This document shows positions 8,597 through 16,518 of a stretch of DNA of 64,000 bases, one piece after another. The stretch spans positions 4,030,001 to 4,094,000 of the forward strand of contig NZ_LT629740.1 in assembly GCF_900105165.1 (NCBI RefSeq). Direction: 5' to 3'. Each line of letters opens with the position of its first letter. The stretch's first letter is position 1. The stretch is from Mucilaginibacter mallensis. GTDB lineage: Bacteria > Bacteroidota > Bacteroidia > Sphingobacteriales > Sphingobacteriaceae. The translations under genes and the position numbers were made by a program. A model generated the notes under the pieces. The model worked only from the letters and a program-made list of their open reading frames with translations. It was not told the origin of the DNA and searched no databases.

Positions 8597-8644
8597 AATA
8601 ACGGCAACGCGAAATTGCATCGCTGCCGCAAGCGTCTAAGCTCC

Positions 8645-8727
8645 GCGTTAGGGATAGTAGCGGATACCGGCCTTGTGACTAATGCCTTGTGCAGTATGAG
8701 CGGATAACCCGGCCGCAGGCAACGCCC
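8645..8727. repeat. GCGTTAGGGAT-type dispersed element
   Basis: Begins GCGTTAGGGAT, contains GCGGATACCGGCC and ATGAGCGGATAACCCGGCC, and ends GCAACGCCC, so its two halves are partly complementary (GCGGATACCGGCC versus the complement of GGCCGGGTTATCCGC) and its ends are inverted (GCGTT/AACGC). Relatives are at 19921-20022 and, more degenerate, 7086-7170. It could form a long imperfect hairpin in RNA. No coding potential. Confidence 0.75.
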
Positions 8728-8880
8728 AAATACAACACTAAATAAGCACCTTACTAAAATCTTCTCTATACAGCCTAATAAACTCGCTGAACGAATTGGC
8801 GACTAACTTATATCATCCCCTCGCTGCCGCAAGCGTCCCGTTTGTGGCCCTTATGCAAGTCTAATCATATACAACCCTAA

Positions 8881-9294
8881 TCAAGAAGTAATAAAATCCT
8901 GGTTCTGACAAAGTTCCACCAACACCCCATTAACCCCTTTCGGGTGCACAAAGCAAACCAACTTATTATCAGCACCCATCTTCGGCTCCTCATTCAGCAA
9001 CACAAAACCTTCACTTTTTAGCCGTTCCATCTCGGCTCGGATGTCTAAAACTTCAAAAGCTATATGATGTACCCCCTCCCCTTTTTTAGCTATAAATTTG
9101 GCAATAGGGCTATCTTCTGAGGTTGCTTCCAGCAGTTCAATTTTATTGGGACCGCATTGTAAAAATGCTGTTATTACGTTTTCTGATTTTACTTCCTCGG
9201 TTTTATAAACAGGCGTATTCAGCAGCTTTTCGTAAACTTTTCCAGCGTTTTCAATGCTATTTACGGCTATTCCTATATGCTCTATTCTTTCCAT
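8881..9294 (-). CDS. mce: Methylmalonyl-CoA epimerase
   Basis: Interconverts (2R)- and (2S)-methylmalonyl-CoA, linking the mutase to propionate metabolism. The 137-residue protein is a two-repeat vicinal-oxygen-chelate fold. Metal ligands expected for the family are visible: H6 in IEHIGIAV, E53 in NKIELLE, H77 in GVHHIAFEV and E127 in GVLVELC. I start at the ATG at 9294 (MERIEHIG); a TTG five codons upstream is less likely. The mutase genes are not in the window. It diverges from iscS with about 100 bp between the starts. Confidence 0.92.
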   Translation of the reverse strand: MERIEHIGIAVNSIENAGKVYEKLLNTPVYKTEEVKSENVITAFLQCGPNKIELLEATSEDSPIAKFIAKKGEGVHHIAFEVLDIRAEMERLKSEGFVLLNEEPKMGADNKLVCFVHPKGVNGVLVELCQNQDFITS

Positions 9295-9371
9295 ATCCAA
9301 ATATTGCAAATTAATGACGGCCTACAATTTTTAACCCTTGTTTTGAATCATTTTAAATAAAAACTTTGTAT

Positions 9372-9379
9372 ATCTTTGT
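9372..9379 (+). promoter_or_regulatory. Putative -7 box for iscS
   Basis: TATCTTTG fits the Bacteroidota sigma-ABfr -7 consensus TAnnTTTG and lies 17 bp before the iscS ATG. A TTTTG at 9341-9345 could be the -33 element though the spacing is long. Confidence 0.55.
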
Positions 9380-9396
9380 ATGTTTAATTAAAAGCT

Positions 9397-10608
9397 ATGA
9401 ATATCCCGGTATATTTAGATAATAACGCTACTACGCCAATGGACCCACGGGTACTGGAAGCCATGTTGCCGTATTTTGTTGAAAAATTTGGTAATGCGGC
9501 AAGCCGTAACCACCCCTTTGGCTGGGTAGCCGAAGAAGCCGTTGACTACGCCCGCGAACAGGTGGCAAAATTGATAGGTGCAAGCGAAAAAGAGATCATC
9601 TTTACTTCAGGCGCTACAGAATCAGACAACCTTGCTATTAAAGGTGTGTTCGAGATGTATAAAGAAAAAGGTAACCACATCATCACTACAGTTACTGAGC
9701 ATAAAGCTGTGCTTGATGCCTGTAAACACGTTGAAAAACTGGGTGGTAAAGTAACCTATCTTGGTGTTAAGGAAGATGGTTTAATTGACCTTGCTGAACT
9801 TGAAGCAGCCATGACCCCTGATACTATCCTGGTTTCGATCATGTATGGTAACAACGAGATTGGTGTTATACAACCTATAAGAGAAATTGCTGCTATTGCC
9901 CACAAGCATGGCGCTTTAATGATGACAGATGCTGTCCAGGCCGTTGGTAAGATCCCGGTTGATGTTAATGCTGATGGCATCGACTTACTGGCATTATCTG
10001 CACATAAAATATACGGTCCTAAAGGTGTTGGCGCATTATACGTTCGCCGTAAAGGACCACGTGTTAAAGTTACCGCCCAAATGGACGGTGGCGGCCACGA
10101 GCGCGGTATGCGTTCAGGTACATTAAACGTACCGGGCATCGTTGGCTTAGGTAAAGCCTGCGAACTTTGTATGCAGGAAATGGAAAGCGAAGCAAAACGT
10201 TTATCAGCTTTACGCGATAAACTGCAAGCTAAGTTAACAGTGCTGGAAGAAAGCTATGTAAATGGCAACCAGGAACACCGCTTACCGCATGTAGCTAATA
10301 TCTCCTTTAAATATGTTGAAGGCGAAGGCTTAATGATGGCGATGAAAGACCTGGCTGTATCATCAGGTTCGGCTTGTACATCAGCTTCGCTGGAGCCATC
10401 ATATGTATTGAAGAGCTTAGGCCTGTCGGATGATCTGGCACACTCTTCTATCCGTTTCGGCTTAGGCCGTTTCACTACCGAAGAAGAAGTAGATTACGCT
10501 GTTGAAGTAACTAAAAAATCGGTTACCCACCTGCGCGAACTATCACCACTTTGGGAAATGTTTAAGGAAGGTATCGACCTTGACTCAATTGAGTGGGCGG
10601 AACATTAA
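9397..10608 (+). CDS. iscS: Cysteine desulfurase IscS
   Basis: A PLP enzyme that removes sulfur from cysteine and passes the persulfide to IscU for Fe-S cluster assembly. The 403-residue protein begins YLDNNATTP and shows SGATESDNLAIKG, the H102 stacking histidine in TEHKAVLD, the PLP-binding K204 in LSAHKIYGPKG, and the mobile-loop catalytic C327 in SSGSACTSASLEPSYVL. The C-terminus (IDLDSIEWAEH) matches the IscS tail that docks IscU, which separates it from SufS and NifS types. It is first in a run with iscU (112 bp gap) and iscA (112 bp gap). No iscR, hscA, hscB or ferredoxin gene is adjacent. Confidence 0.96.
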   Translation: MNIPVYLDNNATTPMDPRVLEAMLPYFVEKFGNAASRNHPFGWVAEEAVDYAREQVAKLIGASEKEIIFTSGATESDNLAIKGVFEMYKEKGNHIITTVTEHKAVLDACKHVEKLGGKVTYLGVKEDGLIDLAELEAAMTPDTILVSIMYGNNEIGVIQPIREIAAIAHKHGALMMTDAVQAVGKIPVDVNADGIDLLALSAHKIYGPKGVGALYVRRKGPRVKVTAQMDGGGHERGMRSGTLNVPGIVGLGKACELCMQEMESEAKRLSALRDKLQAKLTVLEESYVNGNQEHRLPHVANISFKYVEGEGLMMAMKDLAVSSGSACTSASLEPSYVLKSLGLSDDLAHSSIRFGLGRFTTEEEVDYAVEVTKKSVTHLRELSPLWEMFKEGIDLDSIEWAEH

Positions 10609-10720
10609 TAAATGTGCAAATATGCAGATGCGCTAATGTGCAGATGTTTTAATATATAATATTTAAAGAGTTTGAAAATTTGACTTCCGACTCAAAACTT
10701 AAGACTAAATACTAAATAAA
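10609..10720. repeat. Short-word spacer between iscS and iscU
   Basis: Contains reiterated words (ATGTGCAAATATGCAGATGCG then CTAATGTGCAGATG) followed by GACTTCCGACTCAAAACTTA and AGACTAAATACTAAATAAA. No gene. One of several such spacers in the window made of locally repeated 9-12 bp words; the ending ACTAAATACTAAA recurs before iscA. Confidence 0.6.
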
Positions 10721-11134
10721 ATGGCTTATTCAGATAAAGTAATTGATCACTACACTAACCCCCGCAATGTTGGCACCTTAGATAAGGCCAGCCACAAAGT
10801 AGGTACAGGTTTAGTTGGTGCCCCTGAGTGCGGCGACGTTATGCGCCTGCAGATTCAGGTTGATGATAACAACGTTATAACCGATGCTAAATTCAAAACA
10901 TTTGGTTGCGGTTCAGCTATCGCATCATCATCATTAGCTACCGAATGGCTTAAAGGTAAAAGCATTGACGATGCCATGAAGATTGACAACATGGACATTG
11001 TTGAAGAACTTGCCCTGCCACCAGTAAAAATTCACTGCTCGGTATTAGCAGAAGATGCTATTAAAGCAGCAATTAATGACTACCGCGTTAAAAACGGCAT
11101 GGAGCCGATAGCAAGCGAAAAAGTACATCATTAA
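10721..11134 (+). CDS. iscU: Fe-S cluster scaffold IscU
   Basis: Scaffold on which IscS-derived sulfur and iron form a [2Fe-2S] cluster. The 137-residue protein carries the three cluster cysteines, C37 (APECGDVM, with D39), C63 (FGCGSAIASSS) and C106 (KIHCSVLAEDAI), and the chaperone-recognition loop LPPVK at 99-103. Having LPPVK suggests an HscA/HscB pair elsewhere in the genome, because none is nearby. Second gene of the isc run; it is preceded and followed by unusual 112-bp spacers rather than the tight spacing common in isc operons. Confidence 0.96.
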   Translation: MAYSDKVIDHYTNPRNVGTLDKASHKVGTGLVGAPECGDVMRLQIQVDDNNVITDAKFKTFGCGSAIASSSLATEWLKGKSIDDAMKIDNMDIVEELALPPVKIHCSVLAEDAIKAAINDYRVKNGMEPIASEKVHH

Positions 11135-11142
11135 TTAGTAGT

Positions 11143-11241
11143 AAGTATTTAGTATCAGGTATCAAGATTTTTATGCCCGGTACTAAATAAACCAAGCAGA
11201 AGATTTCTGTCTTGATACTTGATACTAGTGACTAAATACTA
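11143..11241. repeat. Inverted-word spacer between iscU and iscA
   Basis: The left side (AGTATTTAGTATCAGGTATCA then AGA) is largely the reverse complement of the right side (TCTTGATACTTGATACTAG then TGACTAAATACT), around a G/C-containing centre. It could fold as a long hairpin in the isc transcript, possibly tuning iscA expression. Similar TTGATACT words precede tsaB. Confidence 0.6.
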
Positions 11242-11246
11242 AACAA

Positions 11247-11573
11247 ATGGTAACTGTAACAAATAAAGCAAAAGATAAAATAGACCACCTCATGCAGGAT
11301 TCGGGGCTTGATGCGTCGTATTTTCTGCGTGTATCTGTTCAGGGTGGTGGTTGCTCCGGTTTATCATACAATCTTGATTTTGATAACGAAATAAAAAAAG
11401 GCGACCAGTTTTTTGAAGATCAGGGTGTACGTTTGGCATTGGATATGAAATCATTCCTGTACCTTGCCGGTACCGAGCTTGATTTCTCCGACGGACTAAA
11501 CGGTAAAGGTTTCAACTTCCACAACCCCAACGCAACCCGCACCTGCGGCTGCGGAGAGAGTTTCTCAGTTTAA
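11247..11573 (+). CDS. iscA: Iron-sulfur cluster assembly protein IscA (HesB family)
   Basis: A-type carrier that receives Fe-S clusters and delivers them to apoproteins. The 108-residue protein has the conserved cysteines C36 (GGGCSGLSY) and C100/C102 (TCGCGESF), and the FSDGLNGKGFNFHNPNA segment of the family. Third gene of the iscS-iscU-iscA run and followed by a strong terminator, which defines the operon's end. Distinction from ErpA or SufA rests on its location rather than on a decisive residue. Confidence 0.93.
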   Translation: MVTVTNKAKDKIDHLMQDSGLDASYFLRVSVQGGGCSGLSYNLDFDNEIKKGDQFFEDQGVRLALDMKSFLYLAGTELDFSDGLNGKGFNFHNPNATRTCGCGESFSV

Positions 11574-11594
11574 AATTTACTGAAAATGATATAT

Positions 11595-11627
11595 AAAAGA
11601 GGCATCCGAAAGATGCCTCTTTTGTTT
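11595..11627 (+). terminator. Rho-independent terminator of the isc operon
   Basis: Arms AAAAGAGGCATC and GATGCCTCTTTT separated by a tight CGAAA loop, followed by TG and TTTT. It is 22 bp beyond the iscA stop. Confidence 0.92.
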
Positions 11628-11637
11628 TGATAACAAA

Positions 11638-11727
11638 TTGTCATTGCTGTAAGGAACGACGCGGCAACCTCGTCGCGTTCAATAGCCATGCGACGGGGGT
11701 ACCGCGCTATCGCTCAGCTATGACAAT
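11638..11727. repeat. CATTGCGAG-type palindromic repeat (degenerate copy)
   Basis: Runs from TTGTCATTGC to GCTATGACAA with an internal inverted pair GGCAACCTCGTCGCG and its imperfect complement GCGACGGGGGTACCGCG. It is a diverged relative of the copies at 54231-54315 and 58969-59052. It lies between the iscA terminator and the convergent SnoaL-like gene. Confidence 0.75.
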
Positions 11728-11748
11728 CAAATAAGAGCAAAAAGACCA

Positions 11749-12459
11749 CTAAAACATCCCGTTCCCATGCGCCATAACCGCAGGTACCTCCTGCTCCACG
11801 CTCCAATGTTCTGCTATTTTACCGGTCTCAACCCTGAATATGTGGTACAAGGCAAATATCTTCCCGGATTTCACACCCTCACATTGCGCAAAAACAAGAT
11901 CACCTTCAGCAATTAACCTGTGCATTTTTATACTATCAGGCCAATTCAATAAAGTACTGGCAGTATTATGCTCAATGTAATCAGCACTTAAATACACGTC
12001 AGCTTTTGAAAGATCATTATTATAATATTGTTGCACTATCATTTTACTTTCCCTGGCATCAACGCTTTCATTAATTGTGATAGTACCATTGGTCATGTTT
12101 ACATCGTCATCACCTATTCCCTGCCCTGCATCCCAATGCTCTGCCAGCATACCATCCTGCAGCCTGAACAGATCAATAATAGCCGCCCTTTTACCCATAA
12201 ACCTGATATCCAGGTGAACAGCCACAAAATCACTTTGGGCAATAATTCTGATAATGGGTGATGGTGCAACCTCAGTCGGGCGAGGCAAGGTCTTCATAAA
12301 ATGCAACATCTCACATAATCCTGCCATACCATCCTTAACCGTAGGGCTATGCTGTATATAATCCTCCCTTATATACTTGTCAACAAGTGACAGGTCAAGG
12401 TCGCGGATTATTTTCCTGTAACATATTAATACTATTTCTTTATTGGATATACTTTCCAT
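11749..12459 (-). CDS. Two-domain SnoaL-like (NTF2 fold) protein
   Basis: A 236-residue cytoplasmic protein made of two tandem SnoaL/NTF2-like domains: residues about 5-115 (LVDKYIREDYIQHSPTVKDG, then FRLQDGMLAEHWDAGQ) and about 130-225 (DVYLSADYIEHNTAS, then FRVETGKIAEHWSVEQ). Both repeats contain the YIxH and the (G)KIAEHW signatures, so the gene arose by internal duplication. Such domains occur in ester cyclases, isomerases and hydrolases, or simply bind small ligands; the substrate is unknown. I use the ATG at 12459; the frame extends 20 codons upstream to 12519. It faces away from the acyl-CoA ligase gene. Confidence 0.75.
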   Translation of the reverse strand: MESISNKEIVLICYRKIIRDLDLSLVDKYIREDYIQHSPTVKDGMAGLCEMLHFMKTLPRPTEVAPSPIIRIIAQSDFVAVHLDIRFMGKRAAIIDLFRLQDGMLAEHWDAGQGIGDDDVNMTNGTITINESVDARESKMIVQQYYNNDLSKADVYLSADYIEHNTASTLLNWPDSIKMHRLIAEGDLVFAQCEGVKSGKIFALYHIFRVETGKIAEHWSVEQEVPAVMAHGNGMF

Positions 12460-12783
12460 GAGTTTATAATTTACGATGGGATAACTGCATAATCGCACGT
12501 TAACACCATACAAATGCATTTAAATTTTTAAGTAAATAAAAAAGGCAAAAAAATTACCACCTGCTTATTCCGCAGTGTAATACCTGTGCTCAGGCCGGAT
12601 TTTTGGTGATCCGTTTATAATATGTTCTGAAAGTAATTATGCGATAAATATATGCATTTAAACCCTCAATATAAATCGGTGCAATCAAACCAAAATCGAA
12701 GCAATCCCTCAAATAAAATCTGTGTAATCATTTAATAAAAATAAATTAGCTTTGTTAGCTAGTTAATTACCGATTATTCCGAA
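12460..12783. other. Divergent intergenic region with phased AATC words
   Basis: 324 bp between the SnoaL-like gene and the acyl-CoA ligase. It is A/T-rich and holds three 13-bp direct units of the form AATC-N5-AATC at 12674-12686, 12694-12706 and 12717-12729 (AATCGGTGCAATC, AATCGAAGCAATC, AATCTGTGTAATC), just upstream of a -7-like box. These could be regulator-binding sites or an eroded dispersed repeat. Confidence 0.55.
12747..12754 (+). promoter_or_regulatory. Putative -7 box for the acyl-CoA ligase
   Basis: TAGCTTTG matches TAnnTTTG and lies 29 bp before the ATG. No convincing -33 TTTG is visible; the AATC repeats occupy that position. Confidence 0.5.
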
Positions 12784-14697
12784 ATGAATATAACACCTGA
12801 TATAAATACAGTTCCGAAGTTTATACGCAATACCGTTGCCACCATACATCACGAAACTCATCCTTTTCTTCAACATAAAGTAGGCAACGAGTGGGTAGTG
12901 ATCAGCTATAAACAAGCCCTAGATAAAATCGATGCCATATCAGCCTGGTTTCTGGAAATTGGCGTAAAAAAAGGCGACCGTCTGGCCCTAATCATTGAGA
13001 ACGGTCCTGATTATGTTTATTATGACCAGGCGCTACAACAGATAGGCGCAGTAAATACTTCCATCTACCCTACCCTTAGCGAAACCGAGATCGAGTATAT
13101 TTTAAATGATTCCGGCGCTAAAACATTAATAGTTGGCAACCCTTTCCTGCTGCGTAAAGTAGCAAAAATAGCCAATAACTGCCCCGAACTTATTCGTATC
13201 ATCCCCGCCTTTGATGATTTTGAAAAGAACCTGGGCAAAAACGCATTAAATGCCGGAGTTATCGGTTTTAAAGAGCTGATAGCAGAAGGTCATACATTGG
13301 TTCACCAATACCGCTTAGCTATTAACATTGCCCGCGAAGCTATCTTACCGTCCGATCTTTCCTGTTTAATATATACTTCAGGTACTACAGGCACACCTAA
13401 AGGCGTGATGCTTACCCATTATAACCTTTGCGAAAACGTGCGTGTTTGTCTACTGCAGATCCCGGTAATTGAATCCAGCGATTTATTCCTGTCGTTCCTG
13501 CCGCTATCGCACGTATTTGAGCGCACTGCTACCTACCACGTTTGTTTAGCTGCCGGATGCCAGATAGCATTTGCGCAAAGCCTCGATCTTTTGGCAAAAA
13601 ACATGGGAGAAGTTCGTCCAACAGTAATGAATTGCGTACCGCGTTTGTTAGAGCGCATCCACGATAAAGCCATAAAAGGCGGCACAGAAGCCGGTGGCAT
13701 GAAAGCCAAAATATTCCTGTGGGCATTAAAAATTGGCAGAGAATATCGTATAGCCAGTGAAGCCGGTAAAAAATCCGGACCAATATTAAGCTATCAATAC
13801 AAAATAGCCGATAAGCTGGTATTCAGCAAAATAAAGGAAAAAACCGGCGGACGATTAAAGTTCATGATCTCGGGCGGTGGCGCGTTGCCCAAAAATATCG
13901 GTGAGTTTTTTGGCGACCTCGGTATTAAAGTATTAGAAGGCTTTGGACTTACCGAAACTTCACCTGTTATGTCAGTAACTGAAAACGACAGGCAGGTTTA
14001 TGGTACCGTAGGCCGTATTATCCCTGGTATTGAAGTGGGCATACAGAATGTGGAAACCCGCCAGATCTATACCGTGCAAACCTATGATACGTTTAGCAAG
14101 AACTACCAGTCGGAAGAAGGTGAGATCATTGTACGCGGGCATTGCGTAATGAAGGGCTACTGGAACAAACCCGAAGAAACTGCCGCGGCTATCGACCCGG
14201 AAGGCTGGTTCCATACCGGTGATATCGGCCGTTTTTTTAAGGGCAACCTGCAAATAACCGACCGCCTTAAAAATATGCTGGTGAACGCTTACGGTAAAAA
14301 CATATACCCAACCCCGGTTGAGAATACCTACCTGAAAAGTCCGCGCATTGAGGGCGTATTTTTGATTGGCGATAAGCGCGAATATGTTACCGCCATTATC
14401 ATCCCGGCACGTGAAGCACTACAGGAAACTTTTGGTTTAACCGATGATTTCTTCGCACAAAAAGACCTGTTCATCAACGAAAAAGAAATTACCGACTGGA
14501 TAGGTCAGGATGTTCGCCGCCTGTCAAACGAATTGGCCAAGTTTGAGCGCATCAAAGGCTTCAAGGTAAAGCGCAATCCGTTCAGCATGGATGAGGGCGA
14601 AATAACCCCCACCATGAAAGCCAAACGCAAAGTGATAGAAAAGAAATACGCCGGCGATATTGATGAGATGTACCTGCAGGAAGCAGATGCGGATTAA
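12784..14697 (+). CDS. Long-chain fatty-acid-CoA ligase (AMP-forming)
   Basis: Activates fatty acids to acyl-CoA through an acyl-adenylate. The 637-residue protein belongs to the ANL superfamily, of the FAA1/COG1022 type common in Bacteroidota. Motifs: YTSGTTGTPKGVMLTH (P-loop, about 199-214), FLPLSHVFERT, the adenine-binding GGGALPKNIGEFF and GLTETSPV, and the hinge region HTGDIGRFF then ITDRLKNMLVNAYGKNIYP. It is a soluble or peripheral enzyme for beta-oxidation or lipid recycling. It stands alone as a transcription unit; the region after it carries hairpin repeats rather than a classical terminator. Confidence 0.92.
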   Translation: MNITPDINTVPKFIRNTVATIHHETHPFLQHKVGNEWVVISYKQALDKIDAISAWFLEIGVKKGDRLALIIENGPDYVYYDQALQQIGAVNTSIYPTLSETEIEYILNDSGAKTLIVGNPFLLRKVAKIANNCPELIRIIPAFDDFEKNLGKNALNAGVIGFKELIAEGHTLVHQYRLAINIAREAILPSDLSCLIYTSGTTGTPKGVMLTHYNLCENVRVCLLQIPVIESSDLFLSFLPLSHVFERTATYHVCLAAGCQIAFAQSLDLLAKNMGEVRPTVMNCVPRLLERIHDKAIKGGTEAGGMKAKIFLWALKIGREYRIASEAGKKSGPILSYQYKIADKLVFSKIKEKTGGRLKFMISGGGALPKNIGEFFGDLGIKVLEGFGLTETSPVMSVTENDRQVYGTVGRIIPGIEVGIQNVETRQIYTVQTYDTFSKNYQSEEGEIIVRGHCVMKGYWNKPEETAAAIDPEGWFHTGDIGRFFKGNLQITDRLKNMLVNAYGKNIYPTPVENTYLKSPRIEGVFLIGDKREYVTAIIIPAREALQETFGLTDDFFAQKDLFINEKEITDWIGQDVRRLSNELAKFERIKGFKVKRNPFSMDEGEITPTMKAKRKVIEKKYAGDIDEMYLQEADAD

Positions 14698-14698
14698 G

Positions 14699-14800
14699 GT
14701 TGGAACCATGATTTTTAGGATTAAAGGATTTACATGATGTGATTAGCACCTTGTAAATCCTTTAACACCCACAAGCTTCAATCTGAAGCTTAAAGATCAG
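14699..14800. repeat. Two dispersed repeat units downstream of the ligase
   Basis: First, an A/T-rich unit (about 14699-14772) beginning GGTTGGAACCATGATTTTT then AGGATTAAAGGATTTAC, with a complementary TAAATCCTTTAA near its end; parts recur in inverted orientation at 29645-29685 (shared ATGTGATTAGCA). Second, a hairpin AAGCTTCA-ATC-TGAAGCTT (14773-14791) followed by GAGTTTGCAATTC, the same plan as 17964-18013. Confidence 0.6.
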
Positions 14801-14831
14801 GTGAGTTTGCAATTCGCACTAGTGATATAAT

Positions 14832-15653
14832 TTAATTAATCTCAATCCTTTCAATTAAAAACTTCATTGGCACTTTTACAGCTTGATAAACTGGTATACT
14901 TTTATTCTTTGCTATAATCATAATTTCCTCTTTATGTTCTTTTGGAATTTGTATTCCTAGTATAATCTCAGCAAAAAAATCATCTCCTACTTCAATTATT
15001 CTATCTGACAAATTTGGATAATTAGGATAAAATAATCGTGTAAGCCGATATTCTTCTTCATAATGCCAATCTTTAGATTTGTAGTGAGTTTCAATAAATG
15101 ATTTTTCAAGATTATTTTGCTCATTTAAAGGACTAATTTCTGGATAATCATCATTGTCATTGTAAATAACAGGACCGCCTTTTCCAACGAATTTAGAATT
15201 GCGTAATTTTTCTTCCCATAAGCCAATACAAAACCCTTTATGAAAGTCACCATAATGTGACCACATCAGTATATTATCCCACTTTTTACTTAAGGACAAT
15301 ACACCATATCGTTCATCTTGCTCCTTGAAATGTCGATATTCATTCTCTTGTTGAATTTCACTAATTTCATTACTTAACCGATCTTCAATAAATTTTATAT
15401 GATCTTCTAAATTTACCCCCAGCTCTGTTAATCTATCAAATTGACGAATGGTATATTCAGTAGCATATTGTGATATTTTGTCAGGTGTATTCAGCAATAG
15501 ATAATTGATTGGTATTCTACAATCAAATGGATCATTAAAATCTTTAGGTGAAGCCAAAAAAAGTTGATTTTTCAGAAGAATATTTCGATGATTTTCATCA
15601 TTCCAACTTCTATATTTATATACTAATCTTGGATATTTTTCAGACTCACTCAT
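14832..15653 (-). CDS. DUF2971 domain protein
   Basis: A 273-residue soluble protein of the DUF2971 family. Hallmarks: YKYRSWNDENHRNILLKNQL then FLASPKDFNDPFDCR near the N-terminus, YGVLSLSKKWDNILMWSHYG in the middle and KGFCIGLW after it. The biochemical role of the family is not established; its members often sit in variable genomic islands and some are near defence genes. The gene is visibly richer in A and T than its neighbours and uses AT-ending codons heavily, which suggests lateral acquisition. It is isolated, with no partner gene and no mobile-element remnant next to it. Confidence 0.8.
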   Translation of the reverse strand: MSESEKYPRLVYKYRSWNDENHRNILLKNQLFLASPKDFNDPFDCRIPINYLLLNTPDKISQYATEYTIRQFDRLTELGVNLEDHIKFIEDRLSNEISEIQQENEYRHFKEQDERYGVLSLSKKWDNILMWSHYGDFHKGFCIGLWEEKLRNSKFVGKGGPVIYNDNDDYPEISPLNEQNNLEKSFIETHYKSKDWHYEEEYRLTRLFYPNYPNLSDRIIEVGDDFFAEIILGIQIPKEHKEEIMIIAKNKSIPVYQAVKVPMKFLIERIEIN

Positions 15654-15778
15654 TTATAACACATTGTATTATAAAGATAGTCCAAAAATTACCGTTTTTT
15701 GAATCATTAGGCTTTGTAATTACTGAAGCTTAATGACCATCCTATAAATCAAAAAAATCCGATAAATTCTGATTCAGA

Positions 15779-16516
15779 CTACCACGGACTCACCCCCGTC
15801 TCCGGATTATTATCATCACTAAAAAATCCTCCCGTAGGGCCATCAGCACCAATTGTAGCGTATTTAACTACACGCGCTGCAGCATCTTCAATAGTCCCGG
15901 GGCCGCTGTGATGGTTAAAATCAGTTTTAGTATAGCCGGGGTCAACCGCATTTACTTTAAAAGCGGTATCCTTTAATTCATAGGCCAAAACAATAGTATA
16001 AGCATTCAATGCCGATTTTGACGGGCCATAAGCCACGGTTTTAACGGCGTAGTATTTCCAGTTTGGGTCGCTGTGCAGGGTAAGCGATCCCAGTCCTGAA
16101 GTTACGTTAACTATTCTTGGTTCGTCAGATTTTTGCAGCAGATCCAGAAAAGCCCGGGTCACATCTATCACACCAAAAAAGTTAGTGGCAAATACCTCGC
16201 GAACGGTATCTGTTTCTGTAGCCAATGCAGTCTGATTCATGCCGCCGAGAATGCCCGCGTTATTGATCAATACATCCAATGATGTTAATTTCGTACCCAA
16301 CACTTCACGTGCCTTTGCAATGGATTCAGGGTTGCTTACATCAATTTGCAGCGGTTCAACATTGGTAAGTCCTTCTGCTTTTAACGTAGCGACCGCTTCA
16401 TTTCCTTTTTCAAGGTCACGGCTGCCTAAATAAACGTAATATCCTTTGGCTAATAATTGCCTGGTGGCTTCAAAGCCAATGCTTTTATTGGCGCCTGTTA
16501 TCAATACTGTTTTCAT
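15779..16516 (-). CDS. SDR-family NAD(P)-dependent oxidoreductase
   Basis: A 245-residue classical short-chain dehydrogenase. Seen: the dinucleotide-binding glycine motif TGANKSIGFEATRQLL at the N-terminus, NNAG at about 86-89 (LINNAGIL), the catalytic serine in VNVTSGLGSL and the Y-x3-K pair in YGPSKSALNAY, then VNAVDPGYTKTD. It most resembles the plant carbonyl-reductase-like group of SDRs that reduce aldehydes or ketones. The gene starts 2 bp after the stop of the SnoaL gene at 16519-16947, so they form an operon, with the AraC regulator immediately upstream. Confidence 0.9.
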   Translation of the reverse strand: MKTVLITGANKSIGFEATRQLLAKGYYVYLGSRDLEKGNEAVATLKAEGLTNVEPLQIDVSNPESIAKAREVLGTKLTSLDVLINNAGILGGMNQTALATETDTVREVFATNFFGVIDVTRAFLDLLQKSDEPRIVNVTSGLGSLTLHSDPNWKYYAVKTVAYGPSKSALNAYTIVLAYELKDTAFKVNAVDPGYTKTDFNHHSGPGTIEDAAARVVKYATIGADGPTGGFFSDDNNPETGVSPW

Positions 16517-16518
16517 AA

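Larger units (their letters stand above)
8517..8880. other. Intergenic region with repeats
   Basis: 364 bp without a gene. After the terminator it holds a GCGTTAGGGAT...AACGCCC element (8645-8727), bracketed by two exact 17-bp direct repeats TCGCTGCCGCAAGCGTC at 8620-8636 and 8821-8837, exactly 201 bp apart. The rest is unremarkable. Confidence 0.75.

Noticed and set aside
9756..10139. 127-residue frame antisense to iscS
   Set aside because: Shadow of a highly conserved gene with biased codon use.
12460..12783. Riboswitch upstream of the acyl-CoA ligase
   Set aside because: No known aptamer core is recognisable, and the likely transcript leader is only about 20 nt.
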